Positions 45,121-56,682 of a stretch of 64,000 nt of DNA are shown piece after piece. The translations under genes and the position numbers were made by a program. The notes under the pieces are model-generated. The model was not told where the DNA came from. It ran no database searches and worked only from the letters and a program-made list of their open reading frames with translations. How positions within the stretch are numbered: the stretch's first letter is position 1; the number at the start of each line of letters is the position of its first letter. The stretch is from Marchantia polymorpha subsp. ruderalis (lineage: Eukaryota > Streptophyta > Marchantiopsida > Marchantiales > Marchantiaceae): NCBI GenBank assembly GCA_037833965.1, contig AP031356.1, positions 4,176,501 to 4,240,500 of the forward strand, written 5' to 3'.

Positions 45121-48100
45121 GTAAGGAACGCTTGACCGTCAGCGTTCAAACTCAAAGAAGTCAGTTTTGCACGTAGAAGCTAAAGCTTATCCGAGAGTTA
45201 CGTCGATTGACGGACAGTCTTGTCTCATATGGGAAGAAAGAAAACTGTTCAGTCGCTTGGATATGTGTAATATCAGCCGAAATATTTTTTTTGGAATTTA
45301 AATGAAAGATTATGCTCAACTCATTTTTTGTGTTTTTCGCTGGGATCACTTTCCATCTTAGCTAGATTTGCCAACTTCTAGCCCAATATGAATGAATCGG
45401 TAAGAAGATAGTGGATGGAGTACATTCTACGCAAGTTTATGTTGATGTTATAACAGGTTTATCTGCTGTCCTGGCCAAGTGACATAGAGAATACAGTGGA
45501 CTTAGTTGGGGTACACCTCATCCGGTCCTGTCGTGCGGCGATTTTAGTCTACTCATATCTTTCTCTCCTGTGGCTATTGAAGTGAAAGTGAACCCATGAT
45601 GCAACAGAAATCTAAACGAGTGGTAACATTTGGCTCTTGTTGAATGCAGCGGGTGATTGTGTATTGATGCGTGCGCAAGATTCAGATAAACCCCCTTATG
45701 TCGCAAAGATTGAGAAAATTGAATCCGATAGTCGGAGTAATGTGAAAGTGAGGGTTCGTTGGTATTATCGTCCCGAAGAGTCAATGGGCGGTCGTCGTCA
45801 ATTTCATGGTGCAAAGGAGTTGTTTCTCTCGGATCATTATGATATCCAGAGTGCCGATACTATCGAAGGGAAGTGTATAGTGCACACTTTTAAGAATTAC
45901 ACCAAGTTGGAAAGCGTGGGTACTGACGATTACTTCTGCCGGTTTGAATATAAGGCTTCCACGGGAGGTTTTACACCTGACAGGGTGGCTGTGTAAGTCT
46001 ACTTCACTTTCCCTTGTTTACTTCTGGTGTGATCCATATCATTCTTTTATCCTTCGTCGCTCAATTCTGTTGATGCAAAATATCTCGAGGATGGTAGTCT
46101 ATTTGTGCTGTAAGTTTGTTCATCTTTTCAAAACCAGGATTGTAATGCAGAGATTATCTGTTTGAACTTGAGGTTAGAAGATGTATGATGTGGTGAATAC
46201 CATAATTGTTTCTATGTGGTTGTATGTCTTCCTTTTCTATAATGTCTCATACCACAAGATTTGAGAGTTTCATACGAGTCTACTAGAAAAATGATAGCAG
46301 CTTACAAAAAGTAATGAGCAGCATATGTGGAAATAACGTCATGTTAATCGTATAGCTTTGTGGGATAATATTATGTGAATAATTTTGTCTGTCGACAGTT
46401 GTTTTGAAAAAGCAATTGTTTGAAAATAGTTCTAAACGGGAAGACTTCATGTAAATGAAAACCTCTCATATAGTCTAATGATCATACAAGGAATGATCAC
46501 ATCTATCATGATATGATTTATTGTCTATACATGGTTGATAAACAACTGCATATTTAGGTTCTTTGTTAATCTCAGAGAACCTAATTCCAAACCATCTAAT
46601 TAGTTAGAGGGGCCAAGCATCCATGATTTCACACTCTCACTGAATACCTATATTTCTGTCGGATGTTTGATGACAGTAGTCCTTTACGTAGCAATGAAGA
46701 CAAGATTAACTTTTTATTAGTCAAACTAACACCATTTACTATCTAAACAACATTTTTTATAATGTATTCATCCCACATACCATCGTTCTTTTCATGATGA
46801 GATACAGTTTCCTTTCAAGCTTTACGATTTCTAGAGCACATCAATGTTTAATTTTAATAAAACATGATGGATTCTTATACTATATGTGATCATCAATGTA
46901 GGTTTTCTCTTCGTACAGTTCAAAGCTAGAGTAATTCTTTTACTGAATTCTGATAGAATATGATGTATATTTACAATTCAAAGCTAATGTTGATTGCGAT
47001 GATAAAGACTGCGATGAAAGACTATTATGATGCGAAGCTAACTATTTCTCCCCACAGTCTACCATGTTGTGCTAAACGCAAGATTTAGCGATATTTTTTT
47101 TCAATATATTGATTACATGTCCAGTTTTGACTTCTCATCATGATGTCCTTACAAAATCACGTTTACCGATCCTAATTCAAATACTTGTTGGAATCATAGC
47201 TGACTACCAATCTGTTGTATCTCATACTCCATATTGATCAAGAGATAATGCAGTAAGCACATAGCTTCTAGTCCACTGATACAGTAGTTTGTATATGATT
47301 ATTCAGCTCTTTTGTTATACGGAAAGTAACGTATGAAGTAGATGTTTTAGATAGCGGAGGAGAAATTACATAGTGAACTTTGCTACTTTAGCTTCAATTA
47401 CTCGAAGTACAATTTATCAGTCATTGTTAGACACGGTTCAAACTACGTAGGACTCGTCACTAGACTTAAAATTATTCTGTAGTTATTATTAGAATGGAGA
47501 CTCAAATCACTTTGGTTTGAGTCATTTTAAGACTTAAGAGTCAAATCACGTTGGTATCGCGTTCTCAACGTAGCAGTACCAACTCATATAATCATATTCT
47601 CTCCTCACAATAAAGGTCTTATTTTAGAATGTATGATCTCTCCTACGTTAATCTCCATATATCTCACCCAACTATTATGTTTTAGTTTCTTCTTGTTAGT
47701 CTTTTGTTGTTAGTTGCTAGGTAGGTGTACCGATGAGTTATTATGTAACTGTTAGTGAAGAAAAATGTTTGGAAGTGTTTGTTAATTTAAGGGTAATCTA
47801 ACGGATCAAATCTGCATCGAAGCTTTGGGTGTTAAAAGAGTTCTCGTCAAATTGATGAATTCCTACATATCATCGCATACTCGAGGTTTTACGGTAAGAA
47901 ATCGGTGGAGATATACATATATATATAGTAGGAATTTTTGAAGGGTATCTAACATAATGTATCTTTGGTTTTCTGTGCAGATATTGCAAGTGTGAGATGC
48001 CATACAATCCGGACGATTTGATGGTTCAGTGCGAGGCGTGTAAGGACTGGTGAGCGATCTATTTTTTCCATTTATTTAGTATGGTCCGTCTACTTCCTTT

Positions 48101-51100
48101 TTTTAAGATAAATTTCAATATCATATCTAGGAATTCGATCTCCAACAATCATGATCAAATTTGTTGATGTAAATGAAGAAAATGAAGAAATGAAGAAATC
48201 CACTTTTGGAAATTTATCTTTGATACGAAGTATTGTATATACATACAAACATCGTTCTTAACTGCTGATGAAGATAAGTTGAAATCGAAATGTGACAAGG
48301 TTGGTTGGAAAATCTTATTCCTATTGATTACAAGATTTTTACACATCTTACTTCCAATGTGTAAAAAGGCTGATTGAGAATGGGAATGAATGTGTAGGAA
48401 AAGAAATTTAATGTGTATAATCATCTCAATTCTTTTAAACCCAACTTGCGAGGTTAGATGACATCTCTATTCAAAGTGATCCAACTCGTTTGTTTTTCCG
48501 GTGTCAGTCTCGTAATGACTTTTACTGTATACACACGAACTCAACTTCATCCTACTTTTACCATGATCTCCAAACTTAATTTTGGTTAAGGTTACCCAAC
48601 CATAAATATCCTCACCTGGAAATAGACAGGGACCTGACGAGTACAATAAACCACACCACTTTATAATCCTTCCCTCATCCCTCCTTTCCAGCATCGCTAT
48701 TTTAGAATATGTAGCTCACAATAACATCAAGCTATAGCTATCTTCAGTAGGAATGATGATAATACTAATAACGTCTTCACTACAAGTACAGAATATCTAA
48801 TGCCTAGTATATTTTACTTACGTTCTGTTCTGCGCCGAAAGTGGTTCCTTCTAGTGTTTTATACTTTAAATTGATTTAGTGTCAATGGAGATTCCCTCCG
48901 ATCTCTGAGTGATATGTCTGCTAAATGGTTGCTTGGTACTGATTGATGTTCCTGCTTGAGACTAACTACTTTTAGTTTCTTGCTGTAGGAGTTATTTTTT
49001 GATTTGAGAGAATCAAATTAAATCAAATTTGAACTTGGCTAGGGAGAATTTGACACAGCAATAACCTCGAATCTACTTGTTGGATTGTGCTTGGAATTGT
49101 GGACCTACGAGTTGCTGCATAGAAATCTATGCAACTATGTATCTACAAACGCTACCTCCTTCCTAATTTCAAATATGGGTATTATCTCGAAGGTCTTTCA
49201 TCATGTTGACATAAATTTTATCAGCGAGATTCATTGATATATGGACTGCTTGTGTCCATATTCCATGGTGGTTATGTTGCTTGTTTTTAGTTGCATGCAA
49301 TTCACTTGTTTTCATTGAGGCTCATTTCTGTTTTTATCACTCGCATGTTGTCGTGCTTATTCTGTAATGACTTATCTCATTGGCACCTTCGATATCCACC
49401 ACTAGAAATTCTGGAATGCTTTGATCCTTTACCACTCTAAGCTACTGATGGCGATGTATACTATGTTATCTATATTGTTCAAATGTTTTATACTCAACCT
49501 CACTCTTAGGCTTAAACGTAACTATTTAATTCGTTTATGTGATATTTGACTACATCATTATATAGTCCATCATGTCATACAATAAGGAACTACTTTTTTA
49601 TATATTTTTTATGTTTCTAACAAGCAAGGTTTCTATCTCACTTCACTCACCTCCTATTTTTTTAGAGATACAAATGCCTCCTATCACCTCGATCCCCTCA
49701 TTACTCGTTTGGATCCCTACTATGGATCCCTGCTACGTATTCTATATGAGAACGCTATCCACGTCCACATTTATATGGAATCCTGCTAAGTCCATCGGAG
49801 TTCTACCTACCTTACCTTGTGATATACTGACTCACTTAAAAGAGTTTAAGCTCTCCCAATCTTTTTTACTTTGAATACTTTGAAGGAGTATGTGACCTGG
49901 AATCCTTCTTGAAAGTCTGGAAAAGGCTTCTACAATCAACCTGCGTCAGACTTTGAAACTACCAAACTTGGAAATGCACATATATGATATGTGAGTTTAG
50001 ACCACATCAGTTTATAATCCTCTAGAACAAGGATTAGGGTATGCAAACTCCCGGTGTCTTTCAATAACCAATCGAAATAGAGCTGAATAGAGGTGCGGCT
50101 CTTAGCGTCTGTGTACCTCCAGCGCCCTCAGCCAGCAGAAACTAACAATCTACCTAGAAGTACATGGATCAAGCATACCTTCCTCATTCATTCAGGTTTT
50201 GGAATGCTTAAGGGCTCGTCTATGGTCTATGGTCTATGGTCTATGGTCATTTCGATGCATATTGCAGGTTTTTTATGTCTTCAGTCCATACTCCTTGGTT
50301 TGTTACTCATCTTATCAACATATTTTCAGTCCCTATGATCAATTATGGATACAGAAGTATGTTACAGCTGTTGTTACGGATTTAGGTTTCAGGATTTCAC
50401 ATGTAACGTATACATACGTTTCACTTGGGTTTATATGCACCTCAGTTTTTACTTTGTCTAGCGGCAGCTACAGTTTTTCTGGTTCAAGGTGTATTATGCA
50501 AGTTTGTTAGTCGATCTTATGTTATCTTTTATTCGAGCCAGCTCATCCAGAATATATCCCAACCATTGTAAAAAACTTGGTATTGTTCTCGCTCTGAGGT
50601 CGTAGGTGTACACATTCATGCAGTGTGCGTTAATTTTGTATGTGTGGTTTCAAGTGCTAGTCTATATTATGGCGTAGACTCTGAAGTTTCCTTGCTGTTT
50701 GTATGCTTTTTACTCTGCATGTTTGTATGGTGTTTCCAATGGGTGACACTCCACTTGAATTTCCAATTATACTATACATTCCCTTTTTTTCTACATAGGT
50801 AGATGTTGGCAATGTCTGACATAGTTGCGTGCTTGGAGTTATTTTCATCCTCACGCGGTGCAGGACTCAAATCTATTTATCTCGGTTTGTAGATGAAGCA
50901 GATCTATGAGGGAGAGTTCCGCTTCTCATTTCAATATGGTTGACGATACTTTCTTGTGTCTGAATAACATTGCCTTAATCATTTGTCATGAGTCAATGTC
51001 ATGCTTGTTCTTTTGCCGGTTTTGTGGTCTTCTTCTTAATTCTTATTATTCTCCAACATCATTTCTTCGTCACAGTTGGTACTTACCCTCCAGTCCTGAC

Positions 51101-54100
51101 GTTTTTGTTCACTAACATATTACACAATCTGGTTGATTGTGTAACGAAGGTTGAAAGCGATCGCCCGGATAAGACTCCTAACCTAAAGCGGACCGAATTT
51201 ATTCATCAAAAAATCGTTTATCAAAAAAAAGGGAAGGACTTGGTATAACCATCTTATCCACTTCAAAGGGACCGGACATAAAATGAAAACTCTGGTTCCT
51301 ATCTTTGACCCTGTTTCTATCTTTAGCATTTAATTCCTGGAAACATTATTCTCCCTGCGTGTGTCAAAATATTATGGTAGAGAAACTCCTGATCTGTTTT
51401 AACAACTATAGTAATGCTTTCTTGTAGTTTAGAGGGTTGACAGGTTCTTAATGTTCCTGCCTGCGGGAAATTAGCAAAAACTTCATTAGAACCTCGTTTT
51501 AATCACCCACTTTACCATCTGATCCTTGCTGTAACCTAAATTTTTAGGGAGACATTACATTTTACTATAATTGTACCTCGTCAAAATTTTGTAGATATTT
51601 CTCATCCAACCAGCTATATGCGATTTCAGAAAAACTCAGCAAGCTTTGTCTATCGAAAGAAATATTTGTCAATCTCAGAATTGAAACGGCTCGGAAGCAG
51701 TAAATAAATGAATAGAAACAAGTTTGTGATACAGAAATGGTAATAGTAATAGAAACAGAAATAGCTTTCCGGTAGTACAAACTATTTTTCTGCAATGGGT
51801 GAATGTATCTGCTGATACTGAAAATGTCCAAGAGGGGAAGACTCAACACCTCAAGTGACAAGGTTAGAGAGTGGTGTACACAGGTTGAGAAATGATTCGA
51901 AGTCAGGAGCAGCAGGTCGATTCTTATAAGTAGGAACAGTTAGAGAGTTTTTAAATGGGTTCTGCATTCTTATCAATGAGCGAAGTCAAGCGTCAAGGAA
52001 TGATCATCTAATTCTCCAAGTTACTAGTAATAATCAACGTTAGGTTAGCCTTTTTTTTCTTATCAAGTTCATAAAATAGCAACATATGAAAGGTATGTTA
52101 TGAGCCTTTCATATGTTGCTGTGAGACTAAATGTATAATCTCAATGGGTTTTAATTATAACTTTGTACACTACCAACTGTGTGTTACATATAGGGATTAT
52201 AATCTATGCCTAGGTCCCCTTGATGGAATACATATTCGATGTCAATTGAAAGTGTGTATATCAATCGTTGTACCATAAATTTATATCTGGAGATGCCCGT
52301 CACAATCCATCTTCTTTGGATGGTGTTTTCAGTAAGAGTATTTATCCCTCTTATTCATGTTAAATACTACGCTAAATACGGACGTAGAGTTCTTGACATA
52401 CCATTTTCTCATAGCTTCGAAAGTGTAAGTGAGTATCTTCACTTAGCTACGCTCACTATTGTTTTTGTTGGTGTGTTCGGCTGAGTGTCATATCTTATAT
52501 TTCGATAATTTGGAATCGTTGTGCAAAATGTTTGGATTCCCGAAGGCTGAGAATGTAGCTATGACGCTAACTTGCAATTAGCGAGAATGTAGCCATGAAG
52601 TTTTCACTCTATAGAATATACTCACAGCAACCACTGTGGAATGCACAGTGGTTGCTGTGGTTATGTAACATCGTCACCACACCATGGTCTTATTTTGTAA
52701 TTTTATGGTCACCATTAAAGTTACAAAGGTCCTGGAGGACATATTTTTGCTAGATTTGCAGGAATACACTTATTGCCTGCTTTGCTTTTCAGGAACTATG
52801 GCACAAACTCCTTTCTGACCAGATCGCATCTTCAGATGGAAACTTACAATTGGTACGATCGGATTAAGAGTATTTAAAAGTGACATTGATGCCTAAAGAT
52901 CTGAGTATCCCATATTCTGAAGGTGCTTGGACATGGTTTGAATGCTGTAAATAAGTAGAGCAACCTTATTAGGCAATGAGACATCAGGAACTCAAAGAGA
53001 CAAAGGATGGCTTCAGCTTAGTCGTTATTTGTGTAAAAATGAGTTATTATATCAAATTCTGAGAGATAAGAAATACAAAGAGGTTCTTACTTTTCATATT
53101 TTATTCTCAAGATCCTTTCCCATCATGGTTTTCTCTAGTTATGAGATAATTGGATTTGATTATCAACTACCAATCTCAAGATGAAGTTAGGGTAGATATG
53201 TGACTTGCTTCTTCTTGTTCAGAAAATATTTGAATGAACTCAAATGTCTTACTTTCTCCTACCGAAATTTCATCTTCTCACTGTGGCCCTCATAGCGGGC
53301 CACAGTGAGATAAAACATTCCCTTGAGCCTTGGTAATATGAGTTTGTATATGATACAGTAGTTCCCTGAGAGCAACAATGTATGACAGCGAGTCTGGTAA
53401 GTGCTGATATTCCCATACACGAGCAGCACAAACTGCTTGTCACGGTATTGTTATGGTTGATATTAACTTCAATCACTTCTTTTCTAACGTAGTTTATAGT
53501 AAGATCTTGTAGTTTGAAACCACATCTGGTTTCTGGCTTATGGAACAATAGTTTCTTACGCAATATAATTGATATTTGTAACACTTTGGAATACCTAACA
53601 TGTAAACAACCTGATAAGGCCATACTTTCATGAGCCCTATATGGAAGGAGTTCCTCAGTTGTCCCTAACCACCTTCAAACATGACAGTTGACCTATAAAA
53701 TTATAAAATCCTCGTCTTACAGAAGTGAGAAGCAGCAAATAGTCCGGTGAACTTTACCAAAGTTTTTTATTGCTCTTAGTTCCTCCCTGCACTGTACCGT
53801 CTGGACACCCCTGTTCCGCTGCTACAATTACTCCACTCATTGTTCGTTTTTATAAACCCTAAGTTTTCACGCGCACTTGTTACACGAAACCTGAATTCCG
53901 AATTCATTGAGTTAAGTTCTTCGTATTATCCTTGAGCATGGGAATTATTTGATGTAAGAGCCGAGGCCAAAAAAAATTTTATGAGTCTATCACTGAAAAT
54001 ACATGTACATATGCTAGGGAAGATAATTATCTACATGAAGAAATTCATTCATGTGGGAAATCCATCAACTGAAATATACATCACATGCAATGTTGGGTTA

Positions 54101-56682
54101 GACTATATGGAGGCGTACATTCAACTTGAGTTCCTTGATAAACAACTGCAATGAGAAATCTACCATGTAGTCTAGATTTCTCAGGACGCAGTATATTGAG
54201 GTTGAGAATGCAACCACGCGATACGTTAGATTCGTCGTAGATTCTGACGATGTTTTGTAGTTGTTAAACCTCAAATGGAACAAGGGAAATATCTTCCAGA
54301 GTTCTGCGTAAGCCCGACACTGCTTGGGAGCACGATGTTGTATTAATGACGATCTCCTGATTGATTATTTACACACATCCTAGCCTGGCTATTGAGGTCA
54401 TGTCTTATTTTCTTTTCCTGGATCCAAGAGTGACTTAGCGTGATCGTTAGCAATTGAAATGTACAGAAGGGTTGCCTTGATTCTGGTTTCCCATACTGAT
54501 ACCAGAGTAGTTCCCGGATGTAGCATAGAACTATTCTGCTGAGAGGTGAGTTTTGACAGATCTAAAGAACTTCGCTATCGCCATATTGCTGGCATATAGC
54601 AGTGGTATTCACTGCCCTATTCGGAGAGAAACGAGGAATTCATATCTCATTTTCCTAGGTTCATACTTAAGTAATCTAGATTCAGAGGTCTTCTTATTTT
54701 CACAGTTGCCCGTAGTAATACATCCCTCATTTGGAAAGCCTATGAGGCTGTCATTGTGCTGCAAACTGGTTCACAGAGCATGTGGCGGCCGGCTCGAACT
54801 TCCCAGTTCCTTAATTCCAAGGGCCTTAACACTTTTATGTAGACAAATAAATAATGCTGATAAGCTTAAATGTTTTGCGAATGCAGGTTTCACTCCTACT
54901 GTGTGGAACTGAGCACAGAGCAGGTAACCAACCTGGACAAATACTTCTGTGCAGGCTGTTCTCCTGACAACCACAAAAGGGGGAATGCATCATTTAAGTC
55001 AACCCACCCTGAAGCTAAGGTATGCTTTCAGATACGGATTGCTAATTCATATATTTCTCTTCTGCAGGTTCCACCCCACATGTATGAATTTTACTGCAGA
55101 GCAGGTAAAAAAGATGGAACAGTTTTATTGTCCTGATTGCTCCTCCCAACTTGGTCAAGGTGACAAGAAATCGCGCAACACGCATAAATCGTCCCCACAG
55201 CATGAACTAAAGGTATGCATCATGTTTTGCTGCTCCTCTTGCAGCTGCAGCAACACTGTTTGCTGTATCTCTAAATTGAGGACATTTGGGTTTCGTAGAA
55301 ACTTGAATGCAATCAACTCACTACCCTTCCGTGAATCTTCTTGGTTCATCTTAGCCTTCTCTGCAATTCAACCCATTTAGTCCAGCTTGATGGGTTGAGT
55401 TTGCAGTATGCCACTTTGTCTCCACAAGTTGCTCTTCACACACGCGGCTCATGTGGTTTGTTGGCCTGATTGCCTGATTGAGGACCTTGTAGACTGAGCA
55501 GTCTCCTTCTGTACCATCAAAAGCATCCCGCATCAAGTTTGACAGATGCCATCCTGCATTTCATGCACATTGCTCGGCTCATCTTGCCAACCAGACATAT
55601 TAGCTTCATCACGCCTGATTCCACGTTGCGTGGACAACTGTGGTCTCATATTTTGCTGTATTTTTTGATAATTCATGGTACCGAGTTACAGACATATGTA
55701 TCATGGTACATTGCTCCATTGATACACTCAGTTCTATCGATGAGATGATGCCTCTTTCTTTATCAACATAATGTGCGAAAAGCGCTACAGCAACTGATGA
55801 ATTCTATTCAACACACAATACTCGCAGTCATGGGTGCAAAAGTTGCATTCATCATTTTCTTGCAATCCCTTTTTATCTTCTGCCAATTCAGAGAACCTCA
55901 GAAAATACCTCAAAACTCCTTACGTGTGTCTTCTTGGTCTCTTTATCAATTCCATCTAATCCGAACTTCTAAGGGAGGAAAAATGTTCAAAAGGGTCTTG
56001 ATGGATAGCACATGCAAGAGTGAGTGTCACTACAGTATCCTGATAAATGTTCCTTTTGAGGAACATCAATGATTCTCTTCTTTGTGCGTGGATCTGAACA
56101 TCGCATTGTGTCCACAAATAATGAATTTGGAAAGATAGATTTAATGAAATCTGCACTTACGGGAATATCACTTTATGGACAAAGCAATACCAATTCTAAC
56201 GCCTCACGCATGAATAAATTCTCGCGTGAGGCGTTAGAATTGGGAATGCTTATTATGTTCCGTGATCATTCTTTTCTCATCTAAGTTCACCTGAAAAAAA
56301 GCATGCATGGACTAGTTGCTGGAAAGCGAAATGGAGTCACTTGATGTAGTTTGGTCAAATTGTGTAAACGTGGGATCTGTACTCCAGATTGCAATACGAC
56401 TAGTGTCCATTTGTTATGTGCTTTGATTGTTCTTGTTTCATAAACGTTATTGACCCTAGAAAAAACGATGCACCTATTTTTTGCTGGAATGGAGCTTTTT
56501 TGTTCTGAACTTTGCTTATCGCTTTGAGATAGTGAATATGAGTATCTTGATTCCGAGTCACCTGTTTGAAATGGTCCGTTTGTGTACTCCCATGAAGCAT
56601 CAATGTTCAGCCAGATTTGAGGGCTGAGTTTCTATTTATTTTGTCTCTTGTGCAGCCTGAATCTAAACGGCGGAAGAGGTGA
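45048..56682 (+). CDS. EBS/SHL: EBS/SHL-type BAH-PHD histone reader
   Basis: Exons: 45048-45120, 45650-45992, 47981-48049, then either 54887-55019 (4a) or 55068-55212 (4b), then 56656-56682. All joints are GT-AG and keep frame. The products are 214 (4a) or 218 (4b) residues, close to the usual ~225-235 for the family. Residues 1-24 are basic. A BAH domain (about 25-138) has [20 protein letters not shown] and ELFLSDHYD, with the aromatic WYY of the H3K27me3 pocket. A PHD finger (about 139-168) has four Cys in exon 3 and His-Cys plus Cys-x2-Cys in exon 4. The tail ends ESKRRKR, a likely nuclear signal. In Arabidopsis, EBS and SHL read H3K27me3 and H3K4me2/3 and repress flowering genes (established). 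Here the role is inferred from homology. EBS and SHL cannot be told apart. Introns 2 and 3 (2.0 and 6.8 kb) are long. Confidence 0.93.
45650..45992 (+). other. EBS/SHL: EBS/SHL exon 2 (BAH domain)
   Basis: Acceptor GAATGCAG|CGGG, donor GGCTGT|GTAAGT. The whole BAH domain lies in one 343-nt exon, from [20 protein letters not shown] to [11 protein letters not shown], with no stop or frameshift. Very strongly conserved for the family. Confidence 0.95.
45993..47980 (+). other. EBS/SHL intron 2
   Basis: 1,988 bp, GT...AG (TTTTCTGTGCAG at the acceptor), A/T-rich. No embedded element or second gene is recognised. Confidence 0.85.
47981..48049 (+). other. EBS/SHL: EBS/SHL exon 3 (first half of PHD finger)
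   Basis: 69 nt encoding [20 protein letters not shown] and then KDW (W split by the splice). It holds zinc ligands Cys1-Cys4 and the aromatic and acidic residues that in EBS/SHL contact methylated H3K4. Ends in phase 2 (TG|G), so the next exon must begin with one base of the Trp codon. Confidence 0.95.
50221..50248 (+). repeat. TATGGTC x4 microsatellite
   Basis: Four exact tandem copies of a 7-bp unit within intron 3. Confidence 0.9.
52078..52120. repeat. Hairpin, 16-bp stem
   Basis: AGCAACATATGAAAGG (52078-52093) with its exact complement at 52105-52120, loop of 11. Also in the right arm at 60206-60248. Confidence 0.9.
52623..52659. repeat. Hairpin, 16-bp stem
   Basis: CACAGCAACCACTGTG (52623-52638) with its exact complement at 52644-52659, loop of 5. 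Also in the right arm at 59665-59701. Confidence 0.9.
53276..53310. repeat. Hairpin, 14-bp stem
   Basis: TCTCACTGTGGCCC (53276-53289) with its exact complement at 53297-53310, loop of 7. The right-arm copy (about 59010-59046) has lost perfect pairing. Confidence 0.9.
54887..55019 (+). other. EBS/SHL: EBS/SHL exon 4a (alternative second half of PHD)
   Basis: 133 nt, acceptor GAATGCAG|GTTTC, donor GCTAAG|GTATGC. It completes W and encodes [24 protein letters not shown], and a tail [19 protein letters not shown]. All four remaining zinc ligands (His, Cys, Cys, Cys) are kept at the spacing of 4b, although the rest is only about 40% identical to 4b. It starts in phase 2 and ends in phase 0, like 4b. 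Preservation of ligands, splice sites and frame argues that it is used rather than a dead duplicate. Confidence 0.85.
55020..55067 (+). other. 48-bp spacer/intron between exons 4a and 4b
   Basis: Starts GTATGC and ends CTTCTGCAG, with a branch-like GCTAATTC whose A is about 22 bases from the acceptor and 25 from the donor. That is shorter than plant introns normally tolerate, so 4a-to-4b splicing should be sterically blocked (inference from known minimum intron size). Confidence 0.75.
55068..55212 (+). other. EBS/SHL: EBS/SHL exon 4b (alternative second half of PHD)
   Basis: 145 nt, acceptor TTCTGCAG|GTTCC, donor CTAAAG|GTATGC. Encodes [24 protein letters not shown], and a tail [28 protein letters not shown] is the usual sequence of the family, so 4b looks like the ancestral exon. 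The tail after the last Cys differs completely from 4a in sequence and is 4 residues longer. Confidence 0.92.
55213..56655 (+). other. EBS/SHL intron 4
   Basis: 1,443 bp. Contains the 20-bp hairpin at 56190-56243. Small frames inside have no recognised domain. Acceptor CTTGTGCAG|CCTGAA. Confidence 0.85.
56190..56243. repeat. Hairpin, 20-bp perfect stem
   Basis: CCAATTCTAACGCCTCACGC (56190-56209) with its exact complement at 56224-56243, loop of 14 (A/T-rich). It lies in intron 4 and would form in the pre-mRNA. Confidence 0.92.
56656..56682 (+). other. EBS/SHL: EBS/SHL terminal coding exon
   Basis: Encodes PESKRRKR and TGA, joined in phase 0 to either 4a or 4b. The basic end is a likely nuclear localisation signal and is typical of the family. 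Confidence 0.88.

Larger units (their letters stand above)
51087..53759 (+). repeat. Large inverted repeat, left arm
   Basis: Matches the reverse complement of 58564-61066 from CCCTCCAGTCCTGACG (outer end) to CTTTACCA (inner end). In stretches compared by eye (for example 51600-51900 and 52141-52300) only about 2-3 differences per 100 bases are seen. About 190 bp at 51145-51335 has no counterpart in the right arm. Three perfect hairpins lie in it. It sits in intron 3. Confidence 0.92.
48050..54886 (+). other. EBS/SHL intron 3
   Basis: 6,837 bp to exon 4a, or 7,018 to 4b. Its 3' part contains the left arm of the large inverted repeat (51087-53759). A 7-bp unit TATGGTC is repeated four times at 50221-50248. 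No other gene is recognised. The small frames inside the arm (51565-51861, 52239-52484, 53270-53623) recur in the right arm but have no recognisable domain. Confidence 0.8.

Noticed and set aside
54553-54912. 119-codon + frame running into exon 4a
   Set aside because: It reads through the acceptor and is in a different frame from the PHD peptide. Intron sequence.
55020-55067. U12-type or retained short intron giving a double PHD
   Set aside because: Donor is GTATGC, not a U12 ATATCC type. Retaining it does not restore frame, and splicing it gives a stop at 55134.
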